Assembly (NCBI RefSeq): GCF_014904755.1 | Contig: NZ_JACZFQ010000097.1 | Coordinates: 1 to 64,000 of the forward strand | From: Neoluteolibacter marinus | Lineage (GTDB): Bacteria > Verrucomicrobiota > Verrucomicrobiia > Verrucomicrobiales > Akkermansiaceae | DNA: 64,000 nt | Reading direction: 5' to 3' | Part shown: positions 1-11,430 of the stretch, in pieces | Position numbering within the stretch: position 1 is the first letter of the stretch | Layout: each line of letters begins with the position of its first letter | The notes under the pieces: model-generated | What the model saw: the letters and a program-made list of their open reading frames with translations, nothing else | What the model was told of the DNA's origin: nothing | Databases searched by the model: none | Position numbers and translations under genes: made by a program

Positions 1-562
1 ATTTTCACGGCAATCCTTCGATCCACCGTAATACTACAGGCCTAGTAGTCCCCGCGGGACGAATTGAAGACCACCACCAGCCCCGATGAGGGCGCATTTT
101 TCTTCCGTTTCCACTCATCGTGCAGCGGATTTCCACCTCGTGGTCATTGCCAAGTTGATCAAGGGCAGCCCTTGGGATCGCGGGCCGACTCAAGAAGGGC
201 GCCTCCTGAAGCCTTCCTGAACTTCAGGAACGCAGCAGCTCGAGTAGGGAGTAGGCGCGATATACGGCCATCCTATGGCGTCTCCAATCAAAGACAGACT
301 TATTCCCCCTCCTTCAGCATGGACCTCGTATGAGTTCTGGGAAGTTGCTCCGAGCCTACGTCGAAATCCACCCTACTTCCAAGCAACGACCAAACGGATC
401 GGCCAAAGAAGTTAGCACCGGCTTCGCCAGAATCTACCTCGCCTGGCTTCGAATTCCATCTTGCCCCAGCGAGGTCGCAGCAGAATAGGCTCAAGGCTCC
501 TCGACAACCACAATCCGCAGTAGGTCTGACCGCACACTGAGCAGGGCGCTCAGCGCCGGAAC
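1..562. other. Unassigned left-edge region, no supported gene
   Basis: I see no convincing gene here. The open frames are short, lack the strong third-position GC bias of neighbouring genes, and their translations resemble no family I know. By eye the stretch is richer in A and T than the genes to its right. It contains several short inverted repeats: 33-37 with 45-49, 48-52 with 56-60, 214-220 with 224-230 (TTCCTGA/TCAGGAA) and 545-550 with 552-557. It could be a decayed gene, the end of a mobile element lying further left, or a plain intergenic region. Confidence 0.5.
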
Positions 563-606
563 AAAAAAAAGCGCGGCAGAGGCTCTGAACACCTCGTGCC
601 GCGCTT
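563..606 (-). terminator. Rho-independent terminator of ftsH
   Basis: An 8-bp perfect stem (GCGCGGCA at 571-578, TGCCGCGC at 597-604) is followed on the minus strand by a run of eight T (563-570 read as A on the plus strand). It starts about 20 bases after the ftsH stop codon, so it is a textbook intrinsic terminator for ftsH. Confidence 0.9.
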
Positions 607-623
607 GTATAGATTCGAATGCC

Positions 624-2972
<2,349 letters not shown>

Positions 2973-3125
2973 GATGGGTGGTTGAAGCGGCTGCTGCCGG
3001 TGCTCGCGAAGATCGTAGCACGAGAAACGAGCCACGCAAAAGGCGGCGCAGGGTAACTCTGCATTTCCGAAAGAAAACCCAATTTTTTCCGACACTCTTG
3101 CGGGTCAAGCCCGCCTTTGCCATGC

Positions 3126-6100
3126 ATGGGCCGGATGGATCGAGATACCGTACCCGACGAGGTTCCGGAGCCCCGCGCGGGGACGGGGAGCAACCTCGGG
3201 TCATGGTGGCGGAGGAGATTGCAGGCCGGGGCCTCGAGTTCCCGGGTCCTCGGACTGATGGTCGACGCCTTCGCGGGCTTCGCGACGATCGACGGCCGCC
3301 TGGATCCCGACGAGGCGGATCAAATCCTCGATTTGCTGCGCAATGCCTTTCCTGAAGCCGATCACAGCTGGCTGGCGCGCCGGGTCCAACGGGCGGTAAG
3401 GGACCAAAAGCCGCTTGCCCGCACCGCGCTGGATCTCCGTGAACTGCTGGACGACACCCAGAAAATGGCCGTCGGTTTGCAGCTTTTCACGCTCGTCGAT
3501 GCGGTTGGCAGATCGGGCAGTGGACGAACCTCGTTCGAGGTATTCCTGCGCCGCCTCGGCCGCCCGGACCACGCCCGTCAGATCCTTTCGGAGATGGGAG
3601 CGGAGAATCCCGACGAGCAACCCGGCTTCGAGCGGGTGATCTTCGGTCGTGGCGAACTCGCTGACATCCAATTGCCCGACCAGGCGGACGGCCATGCATT
3701 CAGGGTTTACCGGGCCTCCGACCTGGTGCTGGTCCGGAACACCGGCGACCAGCCGCTCTGGGTGCGGGGCCGGTCGCTGGAAAGCGGGGCCTTCCTCCGC
3801 ATGAGGGAGCGCCAGCAGATCGTGATGCCCGGCTGGACGCTGACCTGCGAGGACCTGATCTTCTTCCTCAACGTCAAGCTCACCGGCAAAAGCCCGGCGA
3901 TCTTCCTCGCTTCCACCGAAGACGGCCTGTCGAGCGAGCGCGCAAGGAGCAGGCAAAGTGCGGTGAGAATCCGCTTCGGCCTGAAGGCGGAAGTCGAAGC
4001 GCTGCGCCCCACCGACCTCGTCATCGACGGTTTGGGCGCCCTCAAGCCGGGGAAGCCGGTCCTTTGCTCCCACCATGAACGGCTCAGTGATCCCGCCGGA
4101 TTCTCCACCACCCTCGACGCCCTGCGCAGACGGCGCGCAGAAGCCGGGGGGCGCTTCCGGCTCGAGGCGGACCAGCGCGACTTCCGCGTCTCCAACGACC
4201 CCTCGGTCCTCGAGCGCGGAGACCTTCTGCTGGCACCCGAACTCGCGCCGCGGGTGGTACTTCGGGTGCGCTTCGATCTCGAACGCCGGACCGGTGACCT
4301 CTACGTGCGCGAGGCCGAGGGAGCGGTCACGGTCGATGGCATCCCGGTGAAATCCTCCGCGCCGCTTCGCGATGGCTCGATCATCCGGTTGTCGACCACC
4401 CAGGCCCTGCGCTGCCGCTTGAGCGAGGGCATCATCGACGAGGAGCGGAATCTCATCGAATCGCTGCGGGCGCAGGACCTGATCCACGAATTTGTTCCCG
4501 GAACGCGGGCGCTCGACAACGTGAGCTTCGACGTCGGCCGCGGCGAAATGCTCTGTATCATCGGGCCCAGTGGCAGCGGCAAGAGCACGCTGCTGTCGGT
4601 ATTAGCCGGCCAACTCGCCCCCACCCGCGGCCGGGTTCGGCTGAACGATTCCTCCTTCTACCAGAACCGGATGGAGTTGATCCGCTTCATCGCCTACATG
4701 CCCCAGGAGGAGGCGCTCAACCCACAGCTCACGGTCCGCGAGCACTTGCGTCACGCGACGACCATCCGTCGCCCCTTCCTTTCGTCCCAGGAAGTGGCCC
4801 GGCGGGCCGATGCCATCATGGCGGAGCTCGGTCTGCAGGCGATTTCCCGCCGGCGGGTCGGTTCTCCCGGGGAAAAGACCCTCAGCGGCGGCGAGCGCAG
4901 CCGCCTCAACCTCGGCCTCGACCTTGGCAGCGCCGCGGAAGTGTTCTTGTTCGACGAACCGATCTCCGGGTTGTCCTCCAAGGACTCCGAGCACGTCGCG
5001 GAAACCCTCCGATCGCTCGCCCGCGACAAGATCGTCATCGCGTCGCTCCATCGCCCCGGCGCCTCGGTGCTCAACCTCTTCGACAAGGCCTTGCTTCTGG
5101 ACAACGGCGGCCGGGTCGCCTTCTTCGGGTCGCCGGCGGCGATGATCGCCTATTTCCGGGAGACCTCGCATGAGCTGGGCATCTCTCATCCGGCCGTCTC
5201 CGAGAACGTGCCGCTTGGCGCCGACTTCGTCTTCGATGTGCTGGAAACCCCGCTCGCCCAGATCGGCGGCGGCCAAAATCCCTCGGCGGCCCGGCGCTTC
5301 CCGCCCAACTTCTGGCAGGAGCGCTTCGAGAGCCAGGCCTTGGTCAAATCGCTGGGCGAGGTCGCCCCACCGTCGAGGATCGAACGCCTGGCCACCACCC
5401 CGACGCCCGCTGTGCATCGCCCGACCGGATGGATGCGCGGGGCGAAACGAAACCTCGCGGTCTTTTTCACCCAGTTCCAGCGCTCGCTCTATTCCAAGGT
5501 GCGGAACCGCGGCACGATGTACTCGACGCTGCTCGAGGCACCGCTGCTCGCCATGTTGATCGGCGTGACACTTCGCTCGTCTCCGGAGGGAGCCTACGAA
5601 TTCCCCACCGCCCTGCATCTTCCCGCCTATCTCTTCCTTTCCGCCACGGTGGCCATGTTCCTCGGTCTCACCAACTCGGCGACGGAGATCCTGCGCGACC
5701 GCCCCATCCTCCGCCGCGAGCGCAATTGCCGGGCGAATCCCCTGCTCTACGTCACCGCGAAGTTCTGCGCGCTCGGACTGGTCGCTGCCGGCCAATGCCT
5801 GGCCTACACCGCGATCGGCCACTACCTGCTCGATATCCGCGGCACGGTGACAGAGCAGTGGCTGTGGATGACCGTCACCGCGGTGACCGGCACCGGCTTG
5901 GCCCTGCTGGTCTCGTCTCTGGTCAGAACCGAGCGGGCCGCCCTGACCGCGGTGCCCCTGCTTCTGGTGCCGCAGATGCTGCTGGCGGGCGCGCTGGTCC
6001 CGTTCCGCGAAATGAACCGGGGGCTTTTTGAAAACAGTGGGATCGAGCGCGAGCGCGGTGGCACCCCCTACCCGTCCCGCTTCATGCCCTTGAGGCACGC

Positions 6101-6632
6101 CTTTGAGGGCATGGTCGTGACCCAGGCAACCCGCAATCCCTACGAACTCGAACGCATCCGCATCCAGCGCCGGGTCGACGGCTTCAAGGAGATTTCCACC
6201 ACCCTCGAACCCGCGGTGGCGGAGCGCCTGCAACTGATGCTGATCTCATTGGTCAAACTGGGCGCCGCCCAGGCCACCGATCCCGAAGATGCCAGTCGTC
6301 TGGCCGAGCGGATCACAACCCTCGCCCGCGGCGGCACGCGGCTGCAAGTCGAGTCGATCAAGGTGCAAAGCAAGGATCCGGAAGCGCGGCCCATCTCGGA
6401 GTTCTTCGTCAACAACCGGATCGACCTGCTCATCCGCGAGGCGGAGACCTTCCGGGTCGACTACCGCAACAAGGACAAGCCGCGGCACATCTTCCTCGGA
6501 TTGAAAAAGCCGTTCGGCGACGATTGGATCGACACGGTCGACTACGACGGAGGGATTCTCGTGCTGGTTATCCTCGGTTCCGGACTCGCCACCTCCCTGG
6601 TCCTGACCATCCAGAACCGTAGGACCCGTTAG
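3126..6632 (+). CDS. TerB-like/FHA-like/ABC ATPase/ABC-2 membrane fusion protein
   Basis: A single chain of about 1168 aa that looks like a complete half-transporter with long regulatory N-terminal domains. Residues about 45-160 form a helical, acidic domain resembling TerB/DjlA-type domains. Residues about 170-260 and 370-440 are beta-rich; the first begins with a GR...LPD pattern like a divergent FHA domain. An ABC ATPase follows, with Walker A GPSGSGKST at about 480-488, signature LSGGERSRL and Walker B VFLFDEP. An ABC-2 type membrane domain, ABCG-like in order (ATPase before membrane), occupies about 800-1000. A soluble insert and a last membrane helix near the C-terminus complete it. The open frame begins with TTG at 3117; ATG codons at 3126 and 3135 are likelier starts. 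It is divergent from ftsH and convergent with the roadblock-like gene (4-bp overlap). The substrate is unknown. Confidence 0.85.
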   Translation: MGRMDRDTVPDEVPEPRAGTGSNLGSWWRRRLQAGASSSRVLGLMVDAFAGFATIDGRLDPDEADQILDLLRNAFPEADHSWLARRVQRAVRDQKPLARTALDLRELLDDTQKMAVGLQLFTLVDAVGRSGSGRTSFEVFLRRLGRPDHARQILSEMGAENPDEQPGFERVIFGRGELADIQLPDQADGHAFRVYRASDLVLVRNTGDQPLWVRGRSLESGAFLRMRERQQIVMPGWTLTCEDLIFFLNVKLTGKSPAIFLASTEDGLSSERARSRQSAVRIRFGLKAEVEALRPTDLVIDGLGALKPGKPVLCSHHERLSDPAGFSTTLDALRRRRAEAGGRFRLEADQRDFRVSNDPSVLERGDLLLAPELAPRVVLRVRFDLERRTGDLYVREAEGAVTVDGIPVKSSAPLRDGSIIRLSTTQALRCRLSEGIIDEERNLIESLRAQDLIHEFVPGTRALDNVSFDVGRGEMLCIIGPSGSGKSTLLSVLAGQLAPTRGRVRLNDSSFYQNRMELIRFIAYMPQEEALNPQLTVREHLRHATTIRRPFLSSQEVARRADAIMAELGLQAISRRRVGSPGEKTLSGGERSRLNLGLDLGSAAEVFLFDEPISGLSSKDSEHVAETLRSLARDKIVIASLHRPGASVLNLFDKALLLDNGGRVAFFGSPAAMIAYFRETSHELGISHPAVSENVPLGADFVFDVLETPLAQIGGGQNPSAARRFPPNFWQERFESQALVKSLGEVAPPSRIERLATTPTPAVHRPTGWMRGAKRNLAVFFTQFQRSLYSKVRNRGTMYSTLLEAPLLAMLIGVTLRSSPEGAYEFPTALHLPAYLFLSATVAMFLGLTNSATEILRDRPILRRERNCRANPLLYVTAKFCALGLVAAGQCLAYTAIGHYLLDIRGTVTEQWLWMTVTAVTGTGLALLVSSLVRTERAALTAVPLLLVPQMLLAGALVPFREMNRGLFENSGIERERGGTPYPSRFMPLRHAFEGMVVTQATRNPYELERIRIQRRVDGFKEISTTLEPAVAERLQLMLISLVKLGAAQATDPEDASRLAERITTLARGGTRLQVESIKVQSKDPEARPISEFFVNNRIDLLIREAETFRVDYRNKDKPRHIFLGLKKPFGDDWIDTVDYDGGILVLVILGSGLATSLVLTIQNRRTR

Positions 6633-7264
6633 GTCGCGCTTTCCCGCGGGGTCGCCGCCTGGCTGAGGGCCTGGGAGATCTCGCCGACGACCGACGCGGC
6701 GAGCGGCCGCGGCACCACGGCGCCGAGCACCAGGCAACCGAACGCCGTTTCCACCGGCACCACTTCCAGCACCGCGTTGGCGCCGATCTTCACGTGGACA
6801 TTCCCCGCCTGCCCCGACACCGGGCGATAAGCCTGAGCCAGGCTGCGGGCGAGGAAGTGGAGCTTGCCGAACGCCGGATCTTCCATGACCGGCTTGCCCT
6901 CGCGATCGAGGATGAAAACACCCTGCGCCCCGGTGTGGCGGATCAGAGCTTCCCGGAAGCGGGCCAAGCGGTCCAGCAGTGGACCCCGTCCCGGCGGGGC
7001 GGGTGCTGCCACGGGAGCTTCCGCCGCCGGCGGCGGTGAGACCTCCGGAACCGGGGCCGCTTCGAACACCCTTGCCGGCACCTCTTCCACCGGGGCGGCA
7101 GCCTCAGGTGCGGGCTCCGCCCGGTCATCGGCAAAGCCGACGAATTCGGTGCCAAAACCGGTATCCGGGGTGGCCTTCACCTCGGTCTCCTCGGCATTCG
7201 CCAGCAAGCGCTCCGCCAGGCGGCGGGCGGCCGAGGCATCAATCCATGGTTCAAGCGGATCCAT
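6629..7264 (-). CDS. Roadblock/LC7-like protein with Pro/Ala-rich linker
   Basis: 211 aa from the ATG at 7264; a TTG start at 7300 would add 12 residues. The N-terminal ~40 residues are charged and helical. A long Ala/Pro/Glu-rich linker runs to about residue 95. The C-terminal ~110 residues have the alternating helix/strand pattern and hydrophobic spacing of roadblock/LC7 domains, including GAQGVFILDREGKPV and a late VLGAVVP strand. Such proteins in bacteria usually partner small GTPases or ParA/MinD-type ATPases. The ATG overlaps the end of the upstream parA-like gene by 14 bp, so the two are probably translated together. The roadblock assignment comes from pattern, not a search. Confidence 0.6.
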   Translation of the reverse strand: MDPLEPWIDASAARRLAERLLANAEETEVKATPDTGFGTEFVGFADDRAEPAPEAAAPVEEVPARVFEAAPVPEVSPPPAAEAPVAAPAPPGRGPLLDRLARFREALIRHTGAQGVFILDREGKPVMEDPAFGKLHFLARSLAQAYRPVSGQAGNVHVKIGANAVLEVVPVETAFGCLVLGAVVPRPLAASVVGEISQALSQAATPRESAT

Positions 7265-8054
7265 CTCGACGGGAGGGGAGCGGCGCTCCGGATCGTTCAA
7301 GTTTCATTTCCAACTCGGCACGCAGCGCGTCAAAAACCGCAAGGGCTCCCTCCCCCTCCTCCAGCACCCCGACCGGCAGGCCGCGGGCACTGGCTTTCAC
7401 GAACAACCCGTCGCGGGGAATCATCGTCCGCAAGACCAGGTCGCCCGGCAACAACTGCCGGAGGGCGGCAACCGACTCGCGGCTTTCCGCCATTTCCTGC
7501 TGCAACATTGTCATCAGGACCCCGAGCACCATCAGCCGAGGATGGATCACCCGCAGGCGGTTCAACCCTTCGAGCATCTTCGGCACCGAGCGGATGCCGA
7601 GGGGCTCCGCCTGCTGCGGCACCAGCACCGCGTCGCAGGACGCGATAATATCGGCAGTCAGCCCGAACAAGCCCGCCGGCGAGTCGATCAGGCAAACGTC
7701 AAAGCCCCTCGCCTCGACCGCGCGGACAAAACCCCGCACCCGCGCGAGGTGGGCGCCGGTCGGGGCCCCGCCGACCTCGTAATCGCTGGCCTGGCCGGCG
7801 GCCACCAGCGTGAACGTTTCCAATCGTGTCGGCACCAGCAGCCGTTCGAGGGGAATCCCGGGATCCGCCAGGTAGTCGTAAAAACCCGAAAGCATCCGCG
7901 ACTGCCGGGTCAGGGAAAGGCCCACCGACCCCTGGGGATCGGCGTCCACCAGCAAGGTGCGCAAGCCCGCCCGCGCGAATGCATGTGCCAAATTGATCGA
8001 GACGGTGGTCTTGCCCACCCCACCTTTCTGACTGGAAACCGCTATACTGATCAC
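7251..8054 (-). CDS. ParA/Soj-family ATPase
   Basis: 267 aa starting at GTG 8054, with GGAG about 10 bases upstream. The deviant Walker A, KGGVGKTT, is at residues 10-17, preceded by the typical VISIAVSSQ strand. Further family marks are LLVDADPQGS (A') and CLIDSPAG (B). ParA proteins dimerise on ATP and bind DNA non-specifically to position chromosomes, plasmids or protein complexes. No parB and no parS-like repeat are visible here, so this is more likely an orphan ParA positioning a protein complex, perhaps through the roadblock-like protein encoded just downstream. The open frame extends upstream to 8429, but those codons lie over the divergent promoter and the neighbouring gene and are not credible. 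Confidence 0.88.
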   Translation of the reverse strand: MISIAVSSQKGGVGKTTVSINLAHAFARAGLRTLLVDADPQGSVGLSLTRQSRMLSGFYDYLADPGIPLERLLVPTRLETFTLVAAGQASDYEVGGAPTGAHLARVRGFVRAVEARGFDVCLIDSPAGLFGLTADIIASCDAVLVPQQAEPLGIRSVPKMLEGLNRLRVIHPRLMVLGVLMTMLQQEMAESRESVAALRQLLPGDLVLRTMIPRDGLFVKASARGLPVGVLEEGEGALAVFDALRAELEMKLERSGAPLPSRRDGSA

Positions 8055-8148
8055 GCTGGTATGCTCCGGGAAATCGCTGCCGCAGCGTAGCTTCGGCTTG
8101 TAAGCACGAAAGCCTTTTCTGCAAGGTGCTTCCGTCGCCCCCCGGGTG

Positions 8149-10296
8149 ATGTTCCCCATCATGTTCAGATCCGGCCACCGCGTCCTCCTTCTCGCCGCCC
8201 TCCTCGTCAATCCGTCCTGCCGCGACCATGAGGCAACTGCAGTCAAGGCCGGCAAGGTTCCGGTCGTTGATCCGCGGCTCCTCGAAAACCGCATGCAAGC
8301 CGGCGCGCCCCAGGGCCTGCTCGCCTCGCGCGCGGACTCCCCGGTCCACTGGCAGCACTGGGACCCGGCCGTGCTGACCCGGGCGAGCAAGGCCAACCGG
8401 CTGGTGGTCGCCTTCATCGGTTCCGCCACCTACCCCGGCTGTGTCGATTCGCTCGACGCCATCGACCGGAACAGCGCCTTGGTCGCCCGTCTCAACGACG
8501 AGTTCGTCCCCGTGCTGGTCGATCTCGATTTGGCGCGCGAGGCCGGCCTCGCCGCCGGATTGCTCAGCCAGGAACTCAAGCTTCCGGTGGGATTCCCCTT
8601 CCTTCTGGTCCTCTCGCCTACGGGCAACGAGGTCGCCTGGCGGCCGATCCATTACCGCTCCGAAGAAACCATCGACGACGTTTTTACCGCGTCCATCGAT
8701 GTCGTCGCGCGGATGTGGCAGGAGGATCCCGAATACGTCGAAAGAAACAGCACCAAGGATCACGCCAACCGGCTTGCCCGCCTGCCGCGGCCGGATACCT
8801 CGCCGCCCGACGCGGCAGTGCGGTCGGAATTCCTCACCTCCTCCGCCCGCCAGCTTGTCAGCCTCTACGACGCCGACATCGGTACCCTGTCCGGCACCGG
8901 CGGCTTGCTGCCGATCGGGATCCTCCAGTGCCTCGCCTCCGCCTCGCTCGATCCGGAAATGCCGCGCGATGTCGCCACCCGCAGCGGCAAAGCCGTCGCC
9001 GCCTTCGCCGACAACGTGCTCAAGAGCGCCATGGTCGATCCTCTCGACGGCGGCATTTACGCCAGCCGCCGCGGCAAATCCTGGAACCTGCCGACCACCA
9101 ACCGCAATTGCATGACCCAGGCCCGGGCCGCCCGGGCCTTTGTCACCCTGCATGCCGCCACCGCCGAACCCGGCGCGCTGGATGCGGCCGTCGGTGCGGT
9201 GCGCTTCGCCGAGGAACAGTTCGCGGTCCAGGACGGCTTGTTTGCAAACCAGCGCCAGCCGCAGCCGGACACCCCCAACGACGGGCTGTGGACGCTCGAA
9301 CAGATTGAAAGCATTCTCACCCCGAAGGAAACCGAGCTCTGGACCGCTTGCTGCGATCTCAAGGCCCTCGGCAACCTGACCGATGCCGGCGGCGACTTTT
9401 TCCGGCTGAACTCCCTGGGCTTCCGCACCGGCCTGCGCGAAGCCGCCGTCAGTGTCGGCATCGATCCCGCAGATGCCGCCGGTATCCTGGAGTCCGGCCG
9501 CCTCAAGCTTCTCGCCGCCCGGCAGGCCCGCCAAACGGCATCCTCCCCTGCCAGCGCCGCGCTGGCCGCCCCCAGTTTCCGCATGATCTCGGCCTACGCC
9601 GCGGTCTTCACCGCGACCGGCGATTCCACCTTCAGGGACAAGGCCGTCGCCCTCGCCGGACGCTGCCGCGAGACCTTTGCCAAGGGCAACCTGCTGGTCG
9701 AACAGAACCCTCCGCTCCCGGCGGAAACCTGTGACGCACGCGCCTTCACCTACGCCCTCGCCATCCAGGCGGCGCTGGACCTCGCCGAAATCACCCTCGA
9801 CGAGAACTGGCGGATCTGGGCCGGCGACCTCGCGACCACCGTCGCGGAAAACTTCGTCACCGACGATGGCAAGCTGGTCGAGGCACGGCCGGCCGTCACG
9901 CCGTTGCAGATGCCGATCGAGGACCGGGTCATGCTCTTCGACGACTCGACCGCAGGGATCATGCGGATGAACCTCGCGCGACTCGATTCCCTCGGCCAAC
10001 CGCCGCCGCCCGCCATCGCGCCGTGGATGACGTCCCTGCCGCCGATGGGGATCTTCCCGGTGATTTGCACCGATTCGATCCTCGCCACCGCCTTCGCCCG
10101 TTCGCGCGTGATCCTTGAGCTGCCGGCCGATGCCTCCGCCGAATGGCGCGATGCCGTGACCCGCCTCCCGCTCGACCGCATTGCCCGCCGCATTGGAACC
10201 GCCAATGCTGTCTCTGCGCGGCGTCCGGATGGCAGCGTCATGGTCATCCAGGATCCCGGCGATCTCCCCAAGATCGTGTTCCCCGCCCAACCTTGA
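8149..10296 (+). CDS. DUF255/YyaL-like thioredoxin-fold protein, exported, altered CxxC
   Basis: About 715 aa. A hydrophobic N-terminus (VLLLAALLVNPSC) suggests a signal peptide and possibly a lipoprotein cysteine at residue 24, though the lipobox is imperfect. Residues about 55-190 match the DUF255 thioredoxin-like domain: SPVHWQHW aligns with the family's NPVDWYPW. The rest is an alpha-rich region with repeated Trp/Leu motifs, like the alpha/alpha toroid of YyaL/SSP411 proteins. Where the family has C-H-W-C, this protein reads Y-P-G-C (residues 95-98), so only the second cysteine is left. It cannot form the usual active-site disulfide. Export and loss of the motif set it apart from cytosolic YyaL. 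GTG 8146 and ATG 8161 are alternative starts. Confidence 0.75.
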   Translation: MFPIMFRSGHRVLLLAALLVNPSCRDHEATAVKAGKVPVVDPRLLENRMQAGAPQGLLASRADSPVHWQHWDPAVLTRASKANRLVVAFIGSATYPGCVDSLDAIDRNSALVARLNDEFVPVLVDLDLAREAGLAAGLLSQELKLPVGFPFLLVLSPTGNEVAWRPIHYRSEETIDDVFTASIDVVARMWQEDPEYVERNSTKDHANRLARLPRPDTSPPDAAVRSEFLTSSARQLVSLYDADIGTLSGTGGLLPIGILQCLASASLDPEMPRDVATRSGKAVAAFADNVLKSAMVDPLDGGIYASRRGKSWNLPTTNRNCMTQARAARAFVTLHAATAEPGALDAAVGAVRFAEEQFAVQDGLFANQRQPQPDTPNDGLWTLEQIESILTPKETELWTACCDLKALGNLTDAGGDFFRLNSLGFRTGLREAAVSVGIDPADAAGILESGRLKLLAARQARQTASSPASAALAAPSFRMISAYAAVFTATGDSTFRDKAVALAGRCRETFAKGNLLVEQNPPLPAETCDARAFTYALAIQAALDLAEITLDENWRIWAGDLATTVAENFVTDDGKLVEARPAVTPLQMPIEDRVMLFDDSTAGIMRMNLARLDSLGQPPPPAIAPWMTSLPPMGIFPVICTDSILATAFARSRVILELPADASAEWRDAVTRLPLDRIARRIGTANAVSARRPDGSVMVIQDPGDLPKIVFPAQP

Positions 10297-10346
10297 GCGG
10301 ATTTTCCGCTCGCCTCGGCGCCCTTCCGTCGGATTGTCTCCCCGCA

Positions 10347-11408
10347 ATGAAAGCCCACTTCCTTTTCCGTCTCCTGCCTCTCTTCGCCATTGCCGGCGCC
10401 TCGGCCGATACCTTCGAGCTCAAGGACGGCACCAAGCTGGAAGGAACCATCCTGCGCGAGGACGGCGCCGACTACATCCTCGAGGTGCAGGTGACCAAGT
10501 CGATCCGCGACGAACGCCGGGTCCCCAAGGCCGACGTGGTCAAGCAGATCGCCGAAAAGAAGGATGAGACCGCCTTCGAGGAGATCGCCAAGCTCGTCCC
10601 CACGCCCGACCTGCTGAACGATGCCGAATACGCCTCGCGCAGCCGCAAGGTGAAAGCATTCCTCAAGAAGTTCCCCAAGAGCCCGAAGAACACCGACGCC
10701 CGCAAGATCCTCGATACCCTCGAGAACGAACGCGCCGCGGTCTCGACCGGCGGGGTCAAGTTCAACGGCAAGATCATCTCGGCCGAAGAACGCGCGCCCA
10801 ATGCCTACGCGCTCGACGCCAAGATCCTCGCCACCGAGATCGAAACCGCCGCCGCGGCCGGCGACGTGCTCACCGCGCTGCGCGCCTGGACGAAGCTCGA
10901 GAAGGAATACCAGGGCAGCTCCGCCTACGTCAGCACCATCCCGAAGATCCTCACCGTGATGAAGAGCTACCTCGGCTCGGTCACCTCGACCCTCGCCGGC
11001 TACGACGCGCGGGTGAAGGAACGCGCCGCCAACCTCGCCGGCATGGCCGTGGGTGACCGCACCCGCAGCGAGCAGGCGATCGCCGAAGTCGAGAACGCCT
11101 ACACCGCGCGACTGGCCCGGGAGAAGGCCGACGGGGAAAAGTGGGTGTCGGTGGACGCCTACCAGAAGCAGCCGCTGGAAGAGACCAAGCGGAAGCTCGA
11201 ATCCGAAATCCGCCGCCTCGGTTCCATCAACACCGACAACTTCCCCAAGACCGAGGAGGCCTACGAGACCGCCTACGCCGAGATCACCAAGCCCGAGGTC
11301 ACCAAGCAGGAAGTCGACACCGCCCTCTCCAAGGCCCGCTCCGCCAGCATGCCGCAGGCCTACCTCGATCTCCTTGCCAAGGCCGCCCCGGAGTTCCCGA
11401 CGCCCTGA
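10347..11408 (+). CDS. Secreted PTPDL-motif protein, function unknown
   Basis: 353 aa from ATG 10347. A clear Sec signal peptide ends around SA-DT at residue 20. A short beta segment follows (FELKDGTKLEGTILRE), of a kind common in exported Verrucomicrobiota proteins, and then a long, highly charged alpha-helical region. The motif PTPDL is at 85-89; I recall a 'PTPDL family protein' annotated in Verrucomicrobiota, and this fits it, but I cannot verify the match. No catalytic motif is apparent. The gene follows the DUF255 gene by 50 bp and precedes hisB by 22 bp, so it may be co-transcribed with the histidine genes without sharing their function. Confidence 0.7.
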   Translation: MKAHFLFRLLPLFAIAGASADTFELKDGTKLEGTILREDGADYILEVQVTKSIRDERRVPKADVVKQIAEKKDETAFEEIAKLVPTPDLLNDAEYASRSRKVKAFLKKFPKSPKNTDARKILDTLENERAAVSTGGVKFNGKIISAEERAPNAYALDAKILATEIETAAAAGDVLTALRAWTKLEKEYQGSSAYVSTIPKILTVMKSYLGSVTSTLAGYDARVKERAANLAGMAVGDRTRSEQAIAEVENAYTARLAREKADGEKWVSVDAYQKQPLEETKRKLESEIRRLGSINTDNFPKTEEAYETAYAEITKPEVTKQEVDTALSKARSASMPQAYLDLLAKAAPEFPTP

Positions 11409-11430
11409 TTTCCCCACCGACGACGTTCCC

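Noticed and set aside
7251-8054. Chromosome-partition locus with parA
   Set aside because: No parB and no parS-like palindromes are visible nearby; treated as an orphan ParA.
7699-10347. Very long open frame opposite the DUF255 gene (over 880 codons)
   Set aside because: It is the antisense shadow of a GC-rich gene; the sense product has a signal peptide and a recognised domain, the antisense one nothing recognisable.
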